Below the pieces are notes generated by a model. The model saw only the letters and a program-made list of their open reading frames with translations. It was not told the DNA's origin and searched no databases. From positions 248,001-312,000 of the forward strand of contig UBMI01000010.1 in the NCBI GenBank assembly GCA_900466475.1: 64,000 nucleotides of DNA, given 5' to 3'. The position numbers and the translations under genes were made by a program. The number at the start of each line of letters is the position of its first letter. Position 1 is the stretch's first letter. The stretch comes from Hyphomicrobiales bacterium. GTDB lineage: Bacteria; Pseudomonadota; Alphaproteobacteria; Rhizobiales; Rhizobiaceae. This document shows positions 26,522-37,204 of this stretch, piece by piece.

Positions 26522-27469
26522 ATGAGCGAAGCCGACACCGCAGTCGACGTGATCCCGATCAAGCGTCCCATTCGCTGGCATATCGGAATCTTCCTTCTTC
26601 CGGCCTTTATCGTCTATACGGCGATCATGATCCTGCCGCTGATCGAAACGCTCCGGCTTTCCTTCTACAATACGGTCGATGGCGCACCGGCCTTCGTTGG
26701 CTTTGCCAATTACAAGGTTCTCTTCGGCGATGCCCGCTGGGTGCATGACTTCTGGAATGCGTTGCGCAACAACGTCATCTTCTTCATCATCCATATGTGC
26801 GTGCAGAACCCGATCGGCATTGCGCTTGCCGCACTTCTGTCGACGCCGCGGCTTCGCTTCGTTGCCTTCTACCGCACGGCCATCTTCCTGCCGACGCTGC
26901 TCTCCTTCGTCATCGTCGGCTTCATCTGGAAGCTGATCCTTTCGCCGATCTGGGGTGTCGCACCCTGGCTGATGAGCCTCGTCGGCTTGAAGTGGGCCTT
27001 CGCGCCCTGGCTCGGCCAGTCCGGCCCGGCGCTGATCGCGGTGTCGCTGATCTCGAACTGGCAATATATCGGCATCCCGATGATGCTGATCTATGCGGCA
27101 CTTCTGAGCATTCCCGAGGAAGTGATCGAGGCTGCCGAATGCGACGGCATTACCGGCTGGGCGCAGTTCTGGAAAATCAAGCTGCCGCTGATCCTGCCGG
27201 CGATCGGCATCATCTCGATCCTGACTTTCGTCGGAAATTTCAACGCTTTCGACCTGATCTATACCGTGCAGGGTGCGCTTGCCGGCCCCGACATGTCGAC
27301 GGATATTCTGGGCACTCTGCTCTACCGCACCTTCTTCGGTTTCCAGCTGCAGCTTGGCGACCGCTCCATGGGCGCGACGATCGCGACGGTCATGTTCCTG
27401 ATCATCCTCGCCGGCGTCTCCTTCTATCTTTTTGCCATCCAGCGGCGCATGCGCCGCTACCAGTTCTGA
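26522..27469 (+). CDS. Sugar ABC importer permease 1
   Basis: A 315-residue inner-membrane permease of the MalF/UgpA type with about six hydrophobic segments. The EAA loop is IPEEVIEAAECDGITGWAQFWKIKLPLILPA. It pairs with the permease that starts 13 bp downstream. Confidence 0.88.
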   Translation: MSEADTAVDVIPIKRPIRWHIGIFLLPAFIVYTAIMILPLIETLRLSFYNTVDGAPAFVGFANYKVLFGDARWVHDFWNALRNNVIFFIIHMCVQNPIGIALAALLSTPRLRFVAFYRTAIFLPTLLSFVIVGFIWKLILSPIWGVAPWLMSLVGLKWAFAPWLGQSGPALIAVSLISNWQYIGIPMMLIYAALLSIPEEVIEAAECDGITGWAQFWKIKLPLILPAIGIISILTFVGNFNAFDLIYTVQGALAGPDMSTDILGTLLYRTFFGFQLQLGDRSMGATIATVMFLIILAGVSFYLFAIQRRMRRYQF

Positions 27470-27482
27470 GGAGTGTGAGCCC

Positions 27483-28325
27483 ATGTCGAACAGAGCGCGC
27501 ACATCCCCCATCCGCACCGGCCTCGTACATCTGGCGCTGATCGGCTACACGCTGATTGCGATCTTCCCGGTGTTCCTGACGATCGTGAATTCGTTCAAGG
27601 ACCGCAACTCGATCTTCCGGTCGCCGCTGCAGGTGCCGACCCCCTCGACCTTCAGCCTCGTTGGTTACCAGACGGTGCTGGGGCAGGGTGACTTCGCCAC
27701 CTATTTCCAGAACAGCTTCATCGTAACGATCGTTGCGATCTTCCTTGTGCTGCTGTTCGGAGCGATGGCCGCCTTTGCGCTGTCGGAATACCGTTTCAAG
27801 GGCAATACCCTTGTTGGTCTCTATATGGCGATCGGCATCATGATCCCGATCCGCCTCGGCACGGTCGCCATCCTGCAGGGCATGGTCGCGACCGGTCTCG
27901 TCAACACGCTGACGGCACTGATCCTCGTCTATACGGCGCAGGGTATACCGCTCGCGATCTTCATTCTCTCGGAATTCATGCGCACCGTGTCCGACGACCT
28001 GAAGAATGCCGGGCGCATCGACGGGCTTTCGGAATATGCGATCTTCTTCCGCCTCGTGCTGCCGCTGGTGCGGCCGGCCATGGCGACGGTCGCCGTCTTC
28101 ACGATGATCCCGATCTGGAACGACCTGTGGTTCCCGCTGATCCTGGCGCCATCCGAAGCCACAAAGACGGTGACGCTCGGCTCGCAGATCTTCATCGGCC
28201 AGTTCGTCACCAACTGGAACGCGGTTCTGGCGGCGCTGTCGCTCGCGATCCTGCCGATCCTCGTTCTCTATGTCATCTTCTCGCGGCAGCTGATCCGCGG
28301 CATTACGTCGGGAGCCGTCAAGTGA
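27483..28325 (+). CDS. Sugar ABC importer permease 2
   Basis: A 280-residue permease of the MalG/UgpE type. The EAA-like loop is VSDDLKNAGRIDGLSEYAIFFRLVLPLVRPA, with about six membrane segments. The start at 27483 has GAGGAG upstream. Its stop overlaps the GTG start of the oxidoreductase gene (GTGA). Confidence 0.88.
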   Translation: MSNRARTSPIRTGLVHLALIGYTLIAIFPVFLTIVNSFKDRNSIFRSPLQVPTPSTFSLVGYQTVLGQGDFATYFQNSFIVTIVAIFLVLLFGAMAAFALSEYRFKGNTLVGLYMAIGIMIPIRLGTVAILQGMVATGLVNTLTALILVYTAQGIPLAIFILSEFMRTVSDDLKNAGRIDGLSEYAIFFRLVLPLVRPAMATVAVFTMIPIWNDLWFPLILAPSEATKTVTLGSQIFIGQFVTNWNAVLAALSLAILPILVLYVIFSRQLIRGITSGAVK

Positions 28326-29389
28326 GCCAATCCGACAAGCCGATCCGTGTCCTTGTTGCCGGCCTCGGCAATATGGGCCGCAGCCATGCGCTCGCCTATC
28401 ACAACAATCCGGGCTACGAGATCGTTGGCCTCGTCAACCGCTCCAAGCCGAGCCAGCTTGCGCCGGAGCTGGAGCAGTACACGATCCATCCCGACTTCAT
28501 GACGGCGCTTGCCGAGCTGAAGCCGGATCTCTGCTCGATCAATACTTATTCCGACAGCCATGCCGATTATGCCGTCGCCGCCTTCGAGGCCGGCTGCGAC
28601 GTCTTCGTCGAAAAGCCACTGGCAACGACCGTTGCCGATGCCGAGCGCGTCGTGGCTGCCGCAAAGAAGGCGGGCAAGAAGCTGGTCATCGGCTACATCC
28701 TGCGTCATCACCCGTCCTGGAAGAAGCTGATCGAGGAGGCGCGGAAGCTCGGTGGTCCCTATGTCTTCCGCATGAACCTCAATCAGCAGTCCAGCGGGTC
28801 GACCTGGGCGACGCACAAGTCGCTGATGCAGACGACCTCGCCGATCGTCGATTGCGGCGTCCACTATGTGGATGTCATGTGCCAGATCACCGATGCAAGG
28901 GCGGTCGAGGTGCGCGGCATGGGCCTGCGCCTGTCGAACGAGATCGCGCCGGACATGTATAATTACGGCCATCTGCAGGTGCTCTACGAGGACGGTTCCG
29001 TCGGCTGGTACGAGGCCGGCTGGGGGCCGATGATTTCCGAGACGGCCTTCTTCGTGAAGGATGTGATGTCGCCGAACGGCGCCGTCTCGATCGTCATGGA
29101 TCCGAACGCGAAGTCCGACGATATCGACACGCATACAAAAACCTCTGTCATCCGCCTGCATACGGCAGAGACCGGGCCTGACGGCAAGTTCGTTCGTCCC
29201 GATCAGGACATGACGATGGAAGGCGAGCCCGGCCATCAGGCGCTTTGCGACCTGGAACAGGCCTTCGTGCTGCGCGCCATCAACGAGGATCTGGACCTCA
29301 CCCGCCATATGGATGATGCGGTGGCCTCGCTGCGCATCTGCCTTGCCGCTGACGAAAGCGTGCGCACCGGCCGACCGGTTAGACTATAA
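28322..29389 (+). CDS. Gfo/Idh/MocA-family oxidoreductase
   Basis: A 355-residue NAD(P)-dependent sugar dehydrogenase-type protein. The Rossmann motif [17 protein letters not shown] is at the N-terminus, the family EKP motif is in [11 protein letters not shown] near residue 100, and [13 protein letters not shown] matches the catalytic-region signature with its His. The GTG start overlaps the permease stop and has CGGGAG upstream. In an amino-sugar operon it may oxidise or epimerise the imported sugar; the reaction is unknown. Confidence 0.85.
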   Translation: MSQSDKPIRVLVAGLGNMGRSHALAYHNNPGYEIVGLVNRSKPSQLAPELEQYTIHPDFMTALAELKPDLCSINTYSDSHADYAVAAFEAGCDVFVEKPLATTVADAERVVAAAKKAGKKLVIGYILRHHPSWKKLIEEARKLGGPYVFRMNLNQQSSGSTWATHKSLMQTTSPIVDCGVHYVDVMCQITDARAVEVRGMGLRLSNEIAPDMYNYGHLQVLYEDGSVGWYEAGWGPMISETAFFVKDVMSPNGAVSIVMDPNAKSDDIDTHTKTSVIRLHTAETGPDGKFVRPDQDMTMEGEPGHQALCDLEQAFVLRAINEDLDLTRHMDDAVASLRICLAADESVRTGRPVRL

Positions 29390-29399
29390 GGAAAGACTA

Positions 29400-30401
<1,002 letters not shown>

Positions 30402-30420
30402 GTGCAACCGGAATGAAAAG

Positions 30421-30449
30421 GCCCCGCCATGGAGCGGGGCTTTTTGTTT
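30421..30449. terminator. Bidirectional terminator
   Basis: GCCCCGC-CATGGA-GCGGGGC followed by TTTTTGTTT on the plus strand; the minus strand reads CTTTTC after the stem. It ends the sugar operon and can serve the convergent DMT gene. Confidence 0.85.
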
Positions 30450-30469
30450 AAGGCGGTATTGAAGGCAAG

Positions 30470-31360
30470 TCAGCGCCGGAAAAGCCGTCCATCGATGATG
30501 ATCAGGCTGGTCATGATCAGGCTCATCCCGCCAAGCTCGAACGCCTCCAGTCTTTCGCCGAGAAAGACCGTGCCGAGCAGGATCGCGCTGACGGGCACCA
30601 GCAGCGTCACCAGCGATGCATTGGTCGCCCCGGCCGAGGCGATGAGATTGAAATACAGAATGAAGGCGAAGGCGGTCGTCAGGATAGCGAGAAGAAGCAC
30701 GGCCATCCATATCGGAGCAGACGCTGTGACGATGTCGGCCGGGCTGTAGAAAATGAAGACGATCGGCAGCATGAGGATGGCAGCACCTGTTAGCTGGCCG
30801 GTGGCAACGACTGTGGGGCTTATGCCCTTGAAGCGTTTGGCGTAGACGACGGCGAAAGCGTAGGAGACGGCGGCTCCGATGACTGCGAGCTTTGCCCAGG
30901 TGGGGCCGCCGAGATTGGACAGAAGTCCCGGGCCGATCATGACGGCGGCGCCCGCGATACCGATGACGACGCCTGCGATCTTCGCGGTTGAGATCTTTTC
31001 ATCCAGCGTCAGCGCGTTTGCTGCGAGCATCGTCCAAAGAGGTGTCGTTGCATAGAAGACCGAGGCGAGGCCGGCGCCGATCTCCGTTTGGCCGGTGAAG
31101 ATCAGCGAGAACGGAATGACGTTGTTGAGAAGGGCAAGACACAGGAAAGAGCCGGGCCGGGCGAGAACGGGTGCGAAGGAAATGCCGCGCAGCCTTAACC
31201 AGAGATGCAGGACCAGCGCGGCGATCGCCACGCGATAAAGCACGAGGGCCAACGGCGGAATCTCAGACACCGCGACGCGGGCGAGGAAGAAGGACCCGCC
31301 CCAAAGTGCGCCCAGGAGCGTGAGCTGGCCCCAATCCTTCGCTGACATTGACTGTGTCAT
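30470..31360 (-). CDS. DMT-superfamily (EamA) transporter
   Basis: About 296 residues with ten predicted membrane segments arranged as two EamA repeats. Segment starts include TLLGALWGGSFFLARVAVSEIPPL and, in the second half, GPTWAKLAVIGAAVSYAFAVVYAKRFKGI. Substrate is unknown; such proteins are usually metabolite exporters. It is clearly related to the gene at 59450-60355 in this window. The start is uncertain: ATGs at 31387, 31360 and 31348 are in frame and none has a strong ribosome site. Confidence 0.8.
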   Translation of the reverse strand: MTQSMSAKDWGQLTLLGALWGGSFFLARVAVSEIPPLALVLYRVAIAALVLHLWLRLRGISFAPVLARPGSFLCLALLNNVIPFSLIFTGQTEIGAGLASVFYATTPLWTMLAANALTLDEKISTAKIAGVVIGIAGAAVMIGPGLLSNLGGPTWAKLAVIGAAVSYAFAVVYAKRFKGISPTVVATGQLTGAAILMLPIVFIFYSPADIVTASAPIWMAVLLLAILTTAFAFILYFNLIASAGATNASLVTLLVPVSAILLGTVFLGERLEAFELGGMSLIMTSLIIIDGRLFRR

Positions 31361-31530
31361 CGCTTCGGTGCGCAAAGCCTCATCCAATGAATGGAGACAA
31401 GCCCTGCAGTCTATCCCCCGTGCGGGCGGGCAACAGCGACGGAACGGTGCCGATTCCGAATTCTATGGAATCTGGTGCTGTCCTAACCCGATTGGCGGGA
31501 TTGATATGCCTGGACTAAATTCCGGGGCTC

Positions 31531-31836
31531 TCAGCCGAGAACCGGGCGCATGAAACTGCGCTCATAGCTGATGATGCTGCGGTTGCGCCTGTCGAGCTCG
31601 AAGGCGGCCTGACATTCCGGGTCGCTTGCCATTCGGGTGCGGTAGTCCTCGTAAGCGGCAAGGCTCGGGAAGGAAAACAGCGCAATTGCAATGTTGTTGG
31701 CGCCTTCCGATGGCAGGAAGTAGCCGTGATGGGCGCCTCCCATCCTGTTGACGATGGGGATCCAGAGCCGGGCGTATTGTTCGAATTCTGCAAGCTTGTA
31801 GGGGTCGATGACGTATCGCAGATGGCAGGTAATCAT
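31531..31836 (-). CDS. NIPSNAP-family protein
   Basis: A 101-residue single ferredoxin-like (dimeric alpha/beta barrel) domain. Markers are the N-terminal strand MITCHLRYVIDPYKLAEFEQYARLW, the GGAHHGYFLPSEGAN loop and FPSLAAYEDYRTRMASDPE. Function of bacterial NIPSNAP proteins is poorly defined. The start at 31836 begins directly at the first strand of the fold and is preferred to an ATG 72 bases upstream. It stands alone. Confidence 0.8.
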   Translation of the reverse strand: MITCHLRYVIDPYKLAEFEQYARLWIPIVNRMGGAHHGYFLPSEGANNIAIALFSFPSLAAYEDYRTRMASDPECQAAFELDRRNRSIISYERSFMRPVLG

Positions 31837-32009
31837 TGAAAGACCCCGTTGTGGAACGACCGAGCGGATGTCCGTCCGGTCTGTATTGCTTGCCCGGATT
31901 CGAGGCAAGCCGTTTGGTCTTTACGCTGCCTTCCGTTTCGATGCTATCTCCCCGATCTGGATATTCGGAGGGGCAGGGGCTCATGAAAAATAGGTAGCAG
32001 GCATGCAAA

Positions 32010-32030
32010 AGGCGCCGCGTTGCGGCGCCT
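32010..32030 (-). terminator. Terminator of the 35980-32054 ABC operon
   Basis: AGGCGCCGC-loop-GCGGCGCCT gives a perfect 9-bp stem with a 3-nt loop, followed by TTTT on the minus strand, 24 bp after the ATPase stop. Confidence 0.7.
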
Positions 32031-32053
32031 TCGTTTGTTTCAGTCCGTCTCGA

Positions 32054-33115
32054 TCAGTCGCGGATGACGAGCAGGTCGGCGGCCATGAAGCGGAGCGTCA
32101 CGGTCTCGCCAGCGGCCGGCGGCCTGACGCCGGGGCTGTTGAACATGTCGAAGGAGATCACGTTGCCGCCGACATTCATGCGGGTCCGGATGACCGAACC
32201 CAGGAAGTGGGCAGAGACGACCTCGCCGGTCAGGGCGGTGTCGCTCTGGGCGCCTTCGGCGAGCGAACCGGCTTCCGGACGGAGCGCAAGCTGAACGGTG
32301 TCGCCAGCCTTGTAGGTCTGGACCGACTGTTTCAGCGTGATGCCCTGATCGCCGATCTGGATGCGGTTGCTGTCGGGATCGACGACCTTGGCTTCGATGA
32401 GGTTCAGCGTGCCGACGAAGGAGGCGACGAAGCGCGTTGCCGGCGTGTTGTAGATCTCGAAGGGCGTGCCGATCTGGTCGGCCTTGCCGCCGTTCATGAC
32501 GACGATGCGGTCGGAGATCGAGAGCGCTTCTTCCTGGTCGTGCGTGACGAAAACCGTGGTGATGCCAAGCGACTGCTGGATCTGGCGGATTTCCTCGCGC
32601 AGCGACACGCGGATCTTGGCATCGAGCGCCGAGAGCGGCTCGTCGAGCAGCAGAACCTGCGGCTTGACCGCAAGGGCGCGGGCAAGTGCGACGCGCTGCT
32701 GCTGGCCGCCCGACATCTGGTAGGGGAAGCGGTCCGCCAGGTGATCGAGCTTGATCAGGCCGAGCATTTCCTTGACGCGCTTGTCGATCTCCGGCTTCGC
32801 AGCGCCCGCGACCTTCATGCCGAAAGCGACGTTGTCATGCACCGTCATGTTCGGAAAAAGGGCATAGGCCTGGAAGACCATGCCGATGTTGCGCTGGTTC
32901 GGCTTCAGGGCGCGCTGGTCCTTGCCGTTGATCGTCAGCGTGCCGCCGGTCGGCGTCTCGAAACCGGCGATCATGCGCAGCACGGTCGTCTTGCCGCAGC
33001 CCGACGGGCCGAGGAAGGAAACGAATTCCCCTTTCTCGATGTTCATGTTGAAGTTCTTGACGACCTGGGTCTGGCCGAAGGATTTCTGAATGTTGGTCAG
33101 CGTAAGAAAGGACAT
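32054..33115 (-). CDS. ABC importer ATP-binding protein (PotA/FbpC-like)
   Basis: A 353-residue nucleotide-binding subunit: Walker A GPSGCGKTT, signature MSGGQQQR, Walker B VLLLDEPLSALD, switch VTHDQEEAL, then a TOBE domain. It is the last gene of a four-gene importer operon (binding protein, two permeases, ATPase). The ribosome site is weak (GGTATTTGGCTC before the ATG). Substrate is not shown; the neighbouring catabolic genes suggest a nitrogen compound such as an amine or polyamine. Confidence 0.87.
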   Translation of the reverse strand: MSFLTLTNIQKSFGQTQVVKNFNMNIEKGEFVSFLGPSGCGKTTVLRMIAGFETPTGGTLTINGKDQRALKPNQRNIGMVFQAYALFPNMTVHDNVAFGMKVAGAAKPEIDKRVKEMLGLIKLDHLADRFPYQMSGGQQQRVALARALAVKPQVLLLDEPLSALDAKIRVSLREEIRQIQQSLGITTVFVTHDQEEALSISDRIVVMNGGKADQIGTPFEIYNTPATRFVASFVGTLNLIEAKVVDPDSNRIQIGDQGITLKQSVQTYKAGDTVQLALRPEAGSLAEGAQSDTALTGEVVSAHFLGSVIRTRMNVGGNVISFDMFNSPGVRPPAAGETVTLRFMAADLLVIRD

Positions 33116-33127
33116 GAGCCAAATACC

Positions 33128-33916
33128 TTATGCTTTAGCCGGGCGGGCTTTGCCAAAGCGCGAAACGAGATTGAGCAGGCCCATGCTGAGCCAGGTGATC
33201 GAAAATGCGATAACGGCGAGCGCAGAAGGCTCATAAGCCTTGTTGGCGCCGACGAGCTGCAGATAGGGGCCAAAGGCCGGACGGTTGAGGAGCGCGGCGA
33301 AGGTGAATTCGCCCATGACGATCGCGAGCGTGATGAAAGCGCCCGAGAGCACGCCGCTCATGACATTCGGGAAAATGCACTTGAACATGATGGTGGTCCA
33401 GCGAGCGCCGAGACTTTCAGCCGCCTCCGTCAGCGTGCGGACGTCGATGGCGCGCATGGCTGTATCGACCGCGCGGTACATGTAGGGCAGCGACAAGGTG
33501 ATGTAAGAGAAAACCAGCAGGACGTTGGTGCCCATCGACGAATTCGTCAGCGGCAGATAGGACGACGAATTGTACATCCTGAGGTAGCCGAAAACGATGA
33601 CAATCGCCGGAATGACGAGCGGTAGCAGCGTGATGAATTCGACGACCGGACGCATCTGCGGTAGGCGCAGCCGCACCCAGTAGGCTGTCGGCACGACGAG
33701 CAGCATGCCGAAGATGATGGTCAGAAACGCCATTCCCATGGAGTAGCCGAAGGTCTCGCGGAACTGAGCGTCCGAGAAGACTGACTGATAGGCATCGAAG
33801 CTATAGGTGCCGCGGCGCATGCGCAGCGAGAATTCGATCGTGCCGATCAGCGGGATGATGAAATAGGACGCGCCGAGAATGATGGCGATCCAGGCTCCGA
33901 GACGTTGAGCTTTCAT
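33128..33916 (-). CDS. ABC importer permease (PotC-like)
   Basis: A 262-residue membrane protein with about six hydrophobic segments. The EAA loop is LTEAAESLGARWTTIMFKCIFPNVMSG. The start at 33916 overlaps the stop of the first permease by 4 bp (ATGA), showing translational coupling. Confidence 0.87.
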   Translation of the reverse strand: MKAQRLGAWIAIILGASYFIIPLIGTIEFSLRMRRGTYSFDAYQSVFSDAQFRETFGYSMGMAFLTIIFGMLLVVPTAYWVRLRLPQMRPVVEFITLLPLVIPAIVIVFGYLRMYNSSSYLPLTNSSMGTNVLLVFSYITLSLPYMYRAVDTAMRAIDVRTLTEAAESLGARWTTIMFKCIFPNVMSGVLSGAFITLAIVMGEFTFAALLNRPAFGPYLQLVGANKAYEPSALAVIAFSITWLSMGLLNLVSRFGKARPAKA

Positions 33917-34806
33917 TTCTGCCACCGTTCGGCGCGCATGCGCAGCATGAGATAAAGGACATTGGATACGCCGGTTATGACGATCATGCCGAGCGCAATC
34001 GCGTAACCGAGGTTGGCATTGTGCAGAACGTCGCCGCGGATCTGCGCATAGAGCAGGATCGGCACGATGTTCAGTGAACTGCCGGTCAGCGCGAAGGCGG
34101 TGGCAATGGCGCCGAAAGCGTTGGCAAAGAGCAGCAGCGTGGTACCGAGCAGGCTCGGCCAGAGGATCGGCAGGGCAACCATCGTCCAATATTGACGGTT
34201 GGTAGCGCCTAGAATTTCAGAGGCTTCGCGCCATTCCTTCTTCATACCGTCCAACGCCGGCGTCAGGATCAGCACCATCAGCGGGATCTGGAAATACATG
34301 TAGGTGATGGTGAGGCCGAAGAACGAGAGGAGGTTGAAGCCGGTGCCGTAAAGGTTGAAGCCGAACCAGTCGCGCAGGAAGAGGGTCACAAGGCCGGTGC
34401 GGCCGAGCGTTGCGAGAAAGGCGAAGGCGAGCGGTACCCCGGCGAAATTCGAGGCTACGCCGGAGAATGTCAGAAGCGTCGAGCGCACCGAGTTCGGCAG
34501 GCCGCCGAGCACGACGGCCCAGGCGAGGAAAAAACCGATCAGGGCGCCGCCAAGGGCGGACGCCACCGAGACGCGGATACTGATCCAGTAAGCGCTCAAA
34601 ATGGATGGCGTAAAGAGATCGCCGATATTCTTCAGCGTGAGTTCGCCCTCGGGCGTCAAGAACGCGCCCGCCACGAGATAAAGCGTGGGGATAATCAGGA
34701 ACAGTAGTGAAAAAATAACGAAGGGTGCAATGCCCAGCCAGTCGATCACGCGGTCTTTGTTGATCAAGGGGGCGCTGCTTACCATAGGTGTTGAAACGGT
34801 ACTCAT
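33913..34806 (-). CDS. ABC importer permease (PotB-like)
   Basis: A 297-residue membrane protein; first hydrophobic segment IAPFVIFSLLFLIIPTLYLVAGAF, EAA loop EWREASEILGATNRQYWTMVALPILWPS. AGGATGAG precedes the ATG. It follows the binding-protein gene by 70 bp. Confidence 0.87.
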   Translation of the reverse strand: MSTVSTPMVSSAPLINKDRVIDWLGIAPFVIFSLLFLIIPTLYLVAGAFLTPEGELTLKNIGDLFTPSILSAYWISIRVSVASALGGALIGFFLAWAVVLGGLPNSVRSTLLTFSGVASNFAGVPLAFAFLATLGRTGLVTLFLRDWFGFNLYGTGFNLLSFFGLTITYMYFQIPLMVLILTPALDGMKKEWREASEILGATNRQYWTMVALPILWPSLLGTTLLLFANAFGAIATAFALTGSSLNIVPILLYAQIRGDVLHNANLGYAIALGMIVITGVSNVLYLMLRMRAERWQK

Positions 34807-34876
34807 GGAAAGCTCATCCTGGGGCGTCGGAGTGAGAAAACCTCCCCGCCCTGAGGCGAGGAGGCAGGATCAGGTG

Positions 34877-35980
34877 TTACTTGACGATGGCGCCGACGAC
34901 AGAATCCCAGTTCTTGCTGATGGCTTCCTTGCCGGCAGCCTGTTCCTCAAGAGTCGGGAAAACAGCCTTTTCATAGGCGGCTGCCGGCGGCAGCTTGTCG
35001 AGGAGTTCCTTCGGGATCTTGTTGTTCTTGGCAAGATCGTTGAAGCGGATCGGGTGGCAATAGCCCTTCAGCCAGCCGATCTGACCTTCGTCCGAGTAAA
35101 GGTATTCCATCCAGAGCTTGGCAGCGTTCGGATGCGGTGCGAAGGCGGAGATCGCCTGAACGTACACGCCTGCGACAACGCCCGTCTTCGGAACGACGAC
35201 TTCAAACGGAGGGTTGCCCTTCAGGCTCTCACCCCAGGACAGAGCATTGTAGTCCCAGGAGATGATGATCGGCGTCGAGCCCTGTGCAAACGGTGCGGCT
35301 TTACCCGTAACCGGTACGAAGTTGCCGGCCTTGTTCAGTTCGGCGAAGAACTTGAGACCTTCGTCGCCAGCCTTTGCCGCATCGCCATTGCTGCGCGACA
35401 GACCGGCCGCATAAACACCCTGAACTGCCTGGTTGGCGGTGCGCGGGTCGCCGGCGAGGGCAACCGAGTTTGCGTAATCGCTCTTCAGAAGGTCAGCCCA
35501 ATCAGCCGGGGATTCCTTGACGAGATCCTTGTTGATGAGGAAGGAGAGAACGCCGTAATAATCGCCATACCAGAAGCCGTCGGCGTCCTTGGCGGTGTCC
35601 GGGATAGAGTCCCAGGTGGAAACCTTGTAGGGCTGGATCAGGCCTTCAGCCTTTGCAGACGGGCCGAAGGAGAGGCCAACGTCGATCACGTCAGGAGCCT
35701 GCGGGCCGGTGTTGCCCTTGTTGGCCTTGATGGCTTCGATTTCGTCGCCCGAACCGGCGTCCGGGTTCAGTTCGTTGACTTCGATACCGTACTTCGCCTT
35801 GAAGCCTGCGATAACATCGCCGTAGCCGCACCAGTCATGCGGGAGAGCGATCGTCGTCAGCGTGCCTTCCTTCTTGGCGGCAGCGATAAGATCGGCGCTC
35901 GGTTCAGCGGCTGCGATCGCAGTCGAAGCTACGATCATCGCAGTAGAAAGCGAAAGCAGTCGAGAAATGTTAGAGATCAC
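34877..35980 (-). CDS. ABC importer substrate-binding protein
   Basis: A 367-residue periplasmic binding protein with a Sec signal peptide (cleavage likely after AIAAA). The mature part LIAAAKKEGTLTTIALPHDWCGYGDVIAGFKAKYGI is typical of the iron/thiamine/polyamine-type (PBP2) binding proteins. Further markers are APDVIDVGLSFG and APHPNAAKLWMEYLYSDEGQ. A GTG start is used, with AAGGAG 8 bases upstream. It is first in the importer operon and lies 189 bp after the RpiR gene on the same strand. Confidence 0.87.
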   Translation of the reverse strand: MISNISRLLSLSTAMIVASTAIAAAEPSADLIAAAKKEGTLTTIALPHDWCGYGDVIAGFKAKYGIEVNELNPDAGSGDEIEAIKANKGNTGPQAPDVIDVGLSFGPSAKAEGLIQPYKVSTWDSIPDTAKDADGFWYGDYYGVLSFLINKDLVKESPADWADLLKSDYANSVALAGDPRTANQAVQGVYAAGLSRSNGDAAKAGDEGLKFFAELNKAGNFVPVTGKAAPFAQGSTPIIISWDYNALSWGESLKGNPPFEVVVPKTGVVAGVYVQAISAFAPHPNAAKLWMEYLYSDEGQIGWLKGYCHPIRFNDLAKNNKIPKELLDKLPPAAAYEKAVFPTLEEQAAGKEAISKNWDSVVGAIVK

Positions 35981-36090
35981 TGTTGTTCTCCTTCAGGTTT
36001 TCAGTGTCCGATGTGCTGTTACTGTCGTTAGATGAAGCTTGTGTGACAGTTGCATGACGTTAATTTTTCTATGAATAGCAGTCGCTTGCG

Positions 36091-36107
36091 GCAAATGTTT
36101 CATTTGC
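36091..36107. promoter_or_regulatory. Inverted repeat upstream of the binding-protein gene
   Basis: GCAAATG-TTT-CATTTGC, a perfect 7-bp inverted repeat with a 3-nt spacer, about 110 bp before the binding-protein start and 62 bp after the RpiR stop. It could be an operator or a weak stem-loop ending rpiR transcription; there is no T-tract. Confidence 0.4.
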
Positions 36108-36169
36108 GACAGGCTGTCCTGTTTCCGCGAAAGCCGCCATTGTTTTTGCCCTTTTTTTAGCTGTCCCTC

Positions 36170-37042
36170 CTAACCGGGTTTGCGGAAAAGCCGGGTTTGT
36201 TCGAACAGGCCTTCCAGCGTTTTCATGCGTTCCTTCGTTTCGTCCCAGGTCGAGTTCTGCACCGCTTCGATGAGCGCCTCGACAATGAAGAGTGTCACGA
36301 CGGAGGAATCCCAGGCCGACGGCGCCTCGATCTGCACGCGGAAGACGTGCCGTGCGAGCTTGGCGGCGGGTGAGGCCCATTGGTCGGTGAAGACTATGAT
36401 TTCGGCGCCGCGCTTGCGGGCGGCGGTGGCCAGGCTCACCATCTCCTGCTCGTAGCGGCGGATATCGAAGATGATGAGGAGATCGCCCGGGTTCATGTTG
36501 AGGACGTATTGGGGCCAGCTCGACGAATTGGACGACAGCAGCGCCGTGTTCGGGCGAATGACCTGCATATGGGTAAAGAAGTATTCGGCCAGGGCGCCGG
36601 TGATGCGTCCGCCGACGAAATAGAGCGTGCGCTTGCGATCCGAGAGCAGGGTGGCGACATTGTCGAACGTCGCTGTATCGAGATCGGAAAGCGTCTGCCG
36701 CAGATTGCCCATGATGGCATCGGCGAAGCGGTTCAATATATGGGTGCCTGGTGCGTTCTGGGCCCAGCGGTCGTGCTTGGCGATCGGGTTGGAGATCGTC
36801 GCCTCGACTTCCTGATGCAGATGCTGCTGGAAATCCGGATAGCCCTTGTAGCCGAGCTTCTGGACCATGCGCACGACTGTCGGCGTGGAAACGCCGGCAT
36901 TTTCAGCGATGGTGGTGATGCTGCCGAGACCTGAGACGGGATAGTTGTCGAGAAGGCTTTCAGCCAATTGCTTCTCGGCGCGCGTGAGCACGCCGAAATG
37001 CGAATGAATGACGTCCGAAACGGTCTTTGCCGCGACACTCAC
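36170..37042 (-). CDS. RpiR-family transcriptional regulator
   Basis: A 290-residue regulator. The N-terminal HTH_6 domain (about 1-80) includes LTRAEKQLAESLLDNYP and TTIAENAGVSTPTVVRMVQKLGYKGYPDFQ. A SIS phosphosugar-binding-like domain follows (about 120-250: LYFVGGRITGALAEYFFTHM, GDLLIIFDIRRYEQE, IIVFTDQWASPAA). The GTG start at 37042 is chosen because GGGGAGC lies upstream and the domain begins there. It lies between the importer and the catabolic genes and is the likely regulator of both. Confidence 0.82.
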   Translation of the reverse strand: MSVAAKTVSDVIHSHFGVLTRAEKQLAESLLDNYPVSGLGSITTIAENAGVSTPTVVRMVQKLGYKGYPDFQQHLHQEVEATISNPIAKHDRWAQNAPGTHILNRFADAIMGNLRQTLSDLDTATFDNVATLLSDRKRTLYFVGGRITGALAEYFFTHMQVIRPNTALLSSNSSSWPQYVLNMNPGDLLIIFDIRRYEQEMVSLATAARKRGAEIIVFTDQWASPAAKLARHVFRVQIEAPSAWDSSVVTLFIVEALIEAVQNSTWDETKERMKTLEGLFEQTRLFRKPG

Positions 37043-37126
37043 GTGATTTTGCTCCCCGGGATGGTCTAGTGCCACTTTCCCACTGAAAGTTAACAACGCT
37101 GTCACAATCCATGTCAATAACTGTCA

Positions 37127-37142
37127 TGAAAAGAAATTTTCA
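37127..37142. promoter_or_regulatory. Putative RpiR operator
   Basis: TGAAAA-GAAA-TTTTCA, an inverted repeat of the kind used by RpiR-family proteins, in the 162-bp gap between the RpiR gene and the amidohydrolase gene. A TTGACA hexamer (37151-37156) and a second palindrome AAGAATTCTT (37171-37180) lie just downstream. Confidence 0.5.
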
Positions 37143-37204
37143 GAGTGCGCTTGACACTGCGGTGAAGCTGAAGAATTCTTTTCTTGTAAAGAATTTATTA
37201 AGCG

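Noticed and set aside
32003..33625. 540-codon plus-strand frame
   Set aside because: Antisense to the ABC ATPase and permease genes; no recognisable domain.
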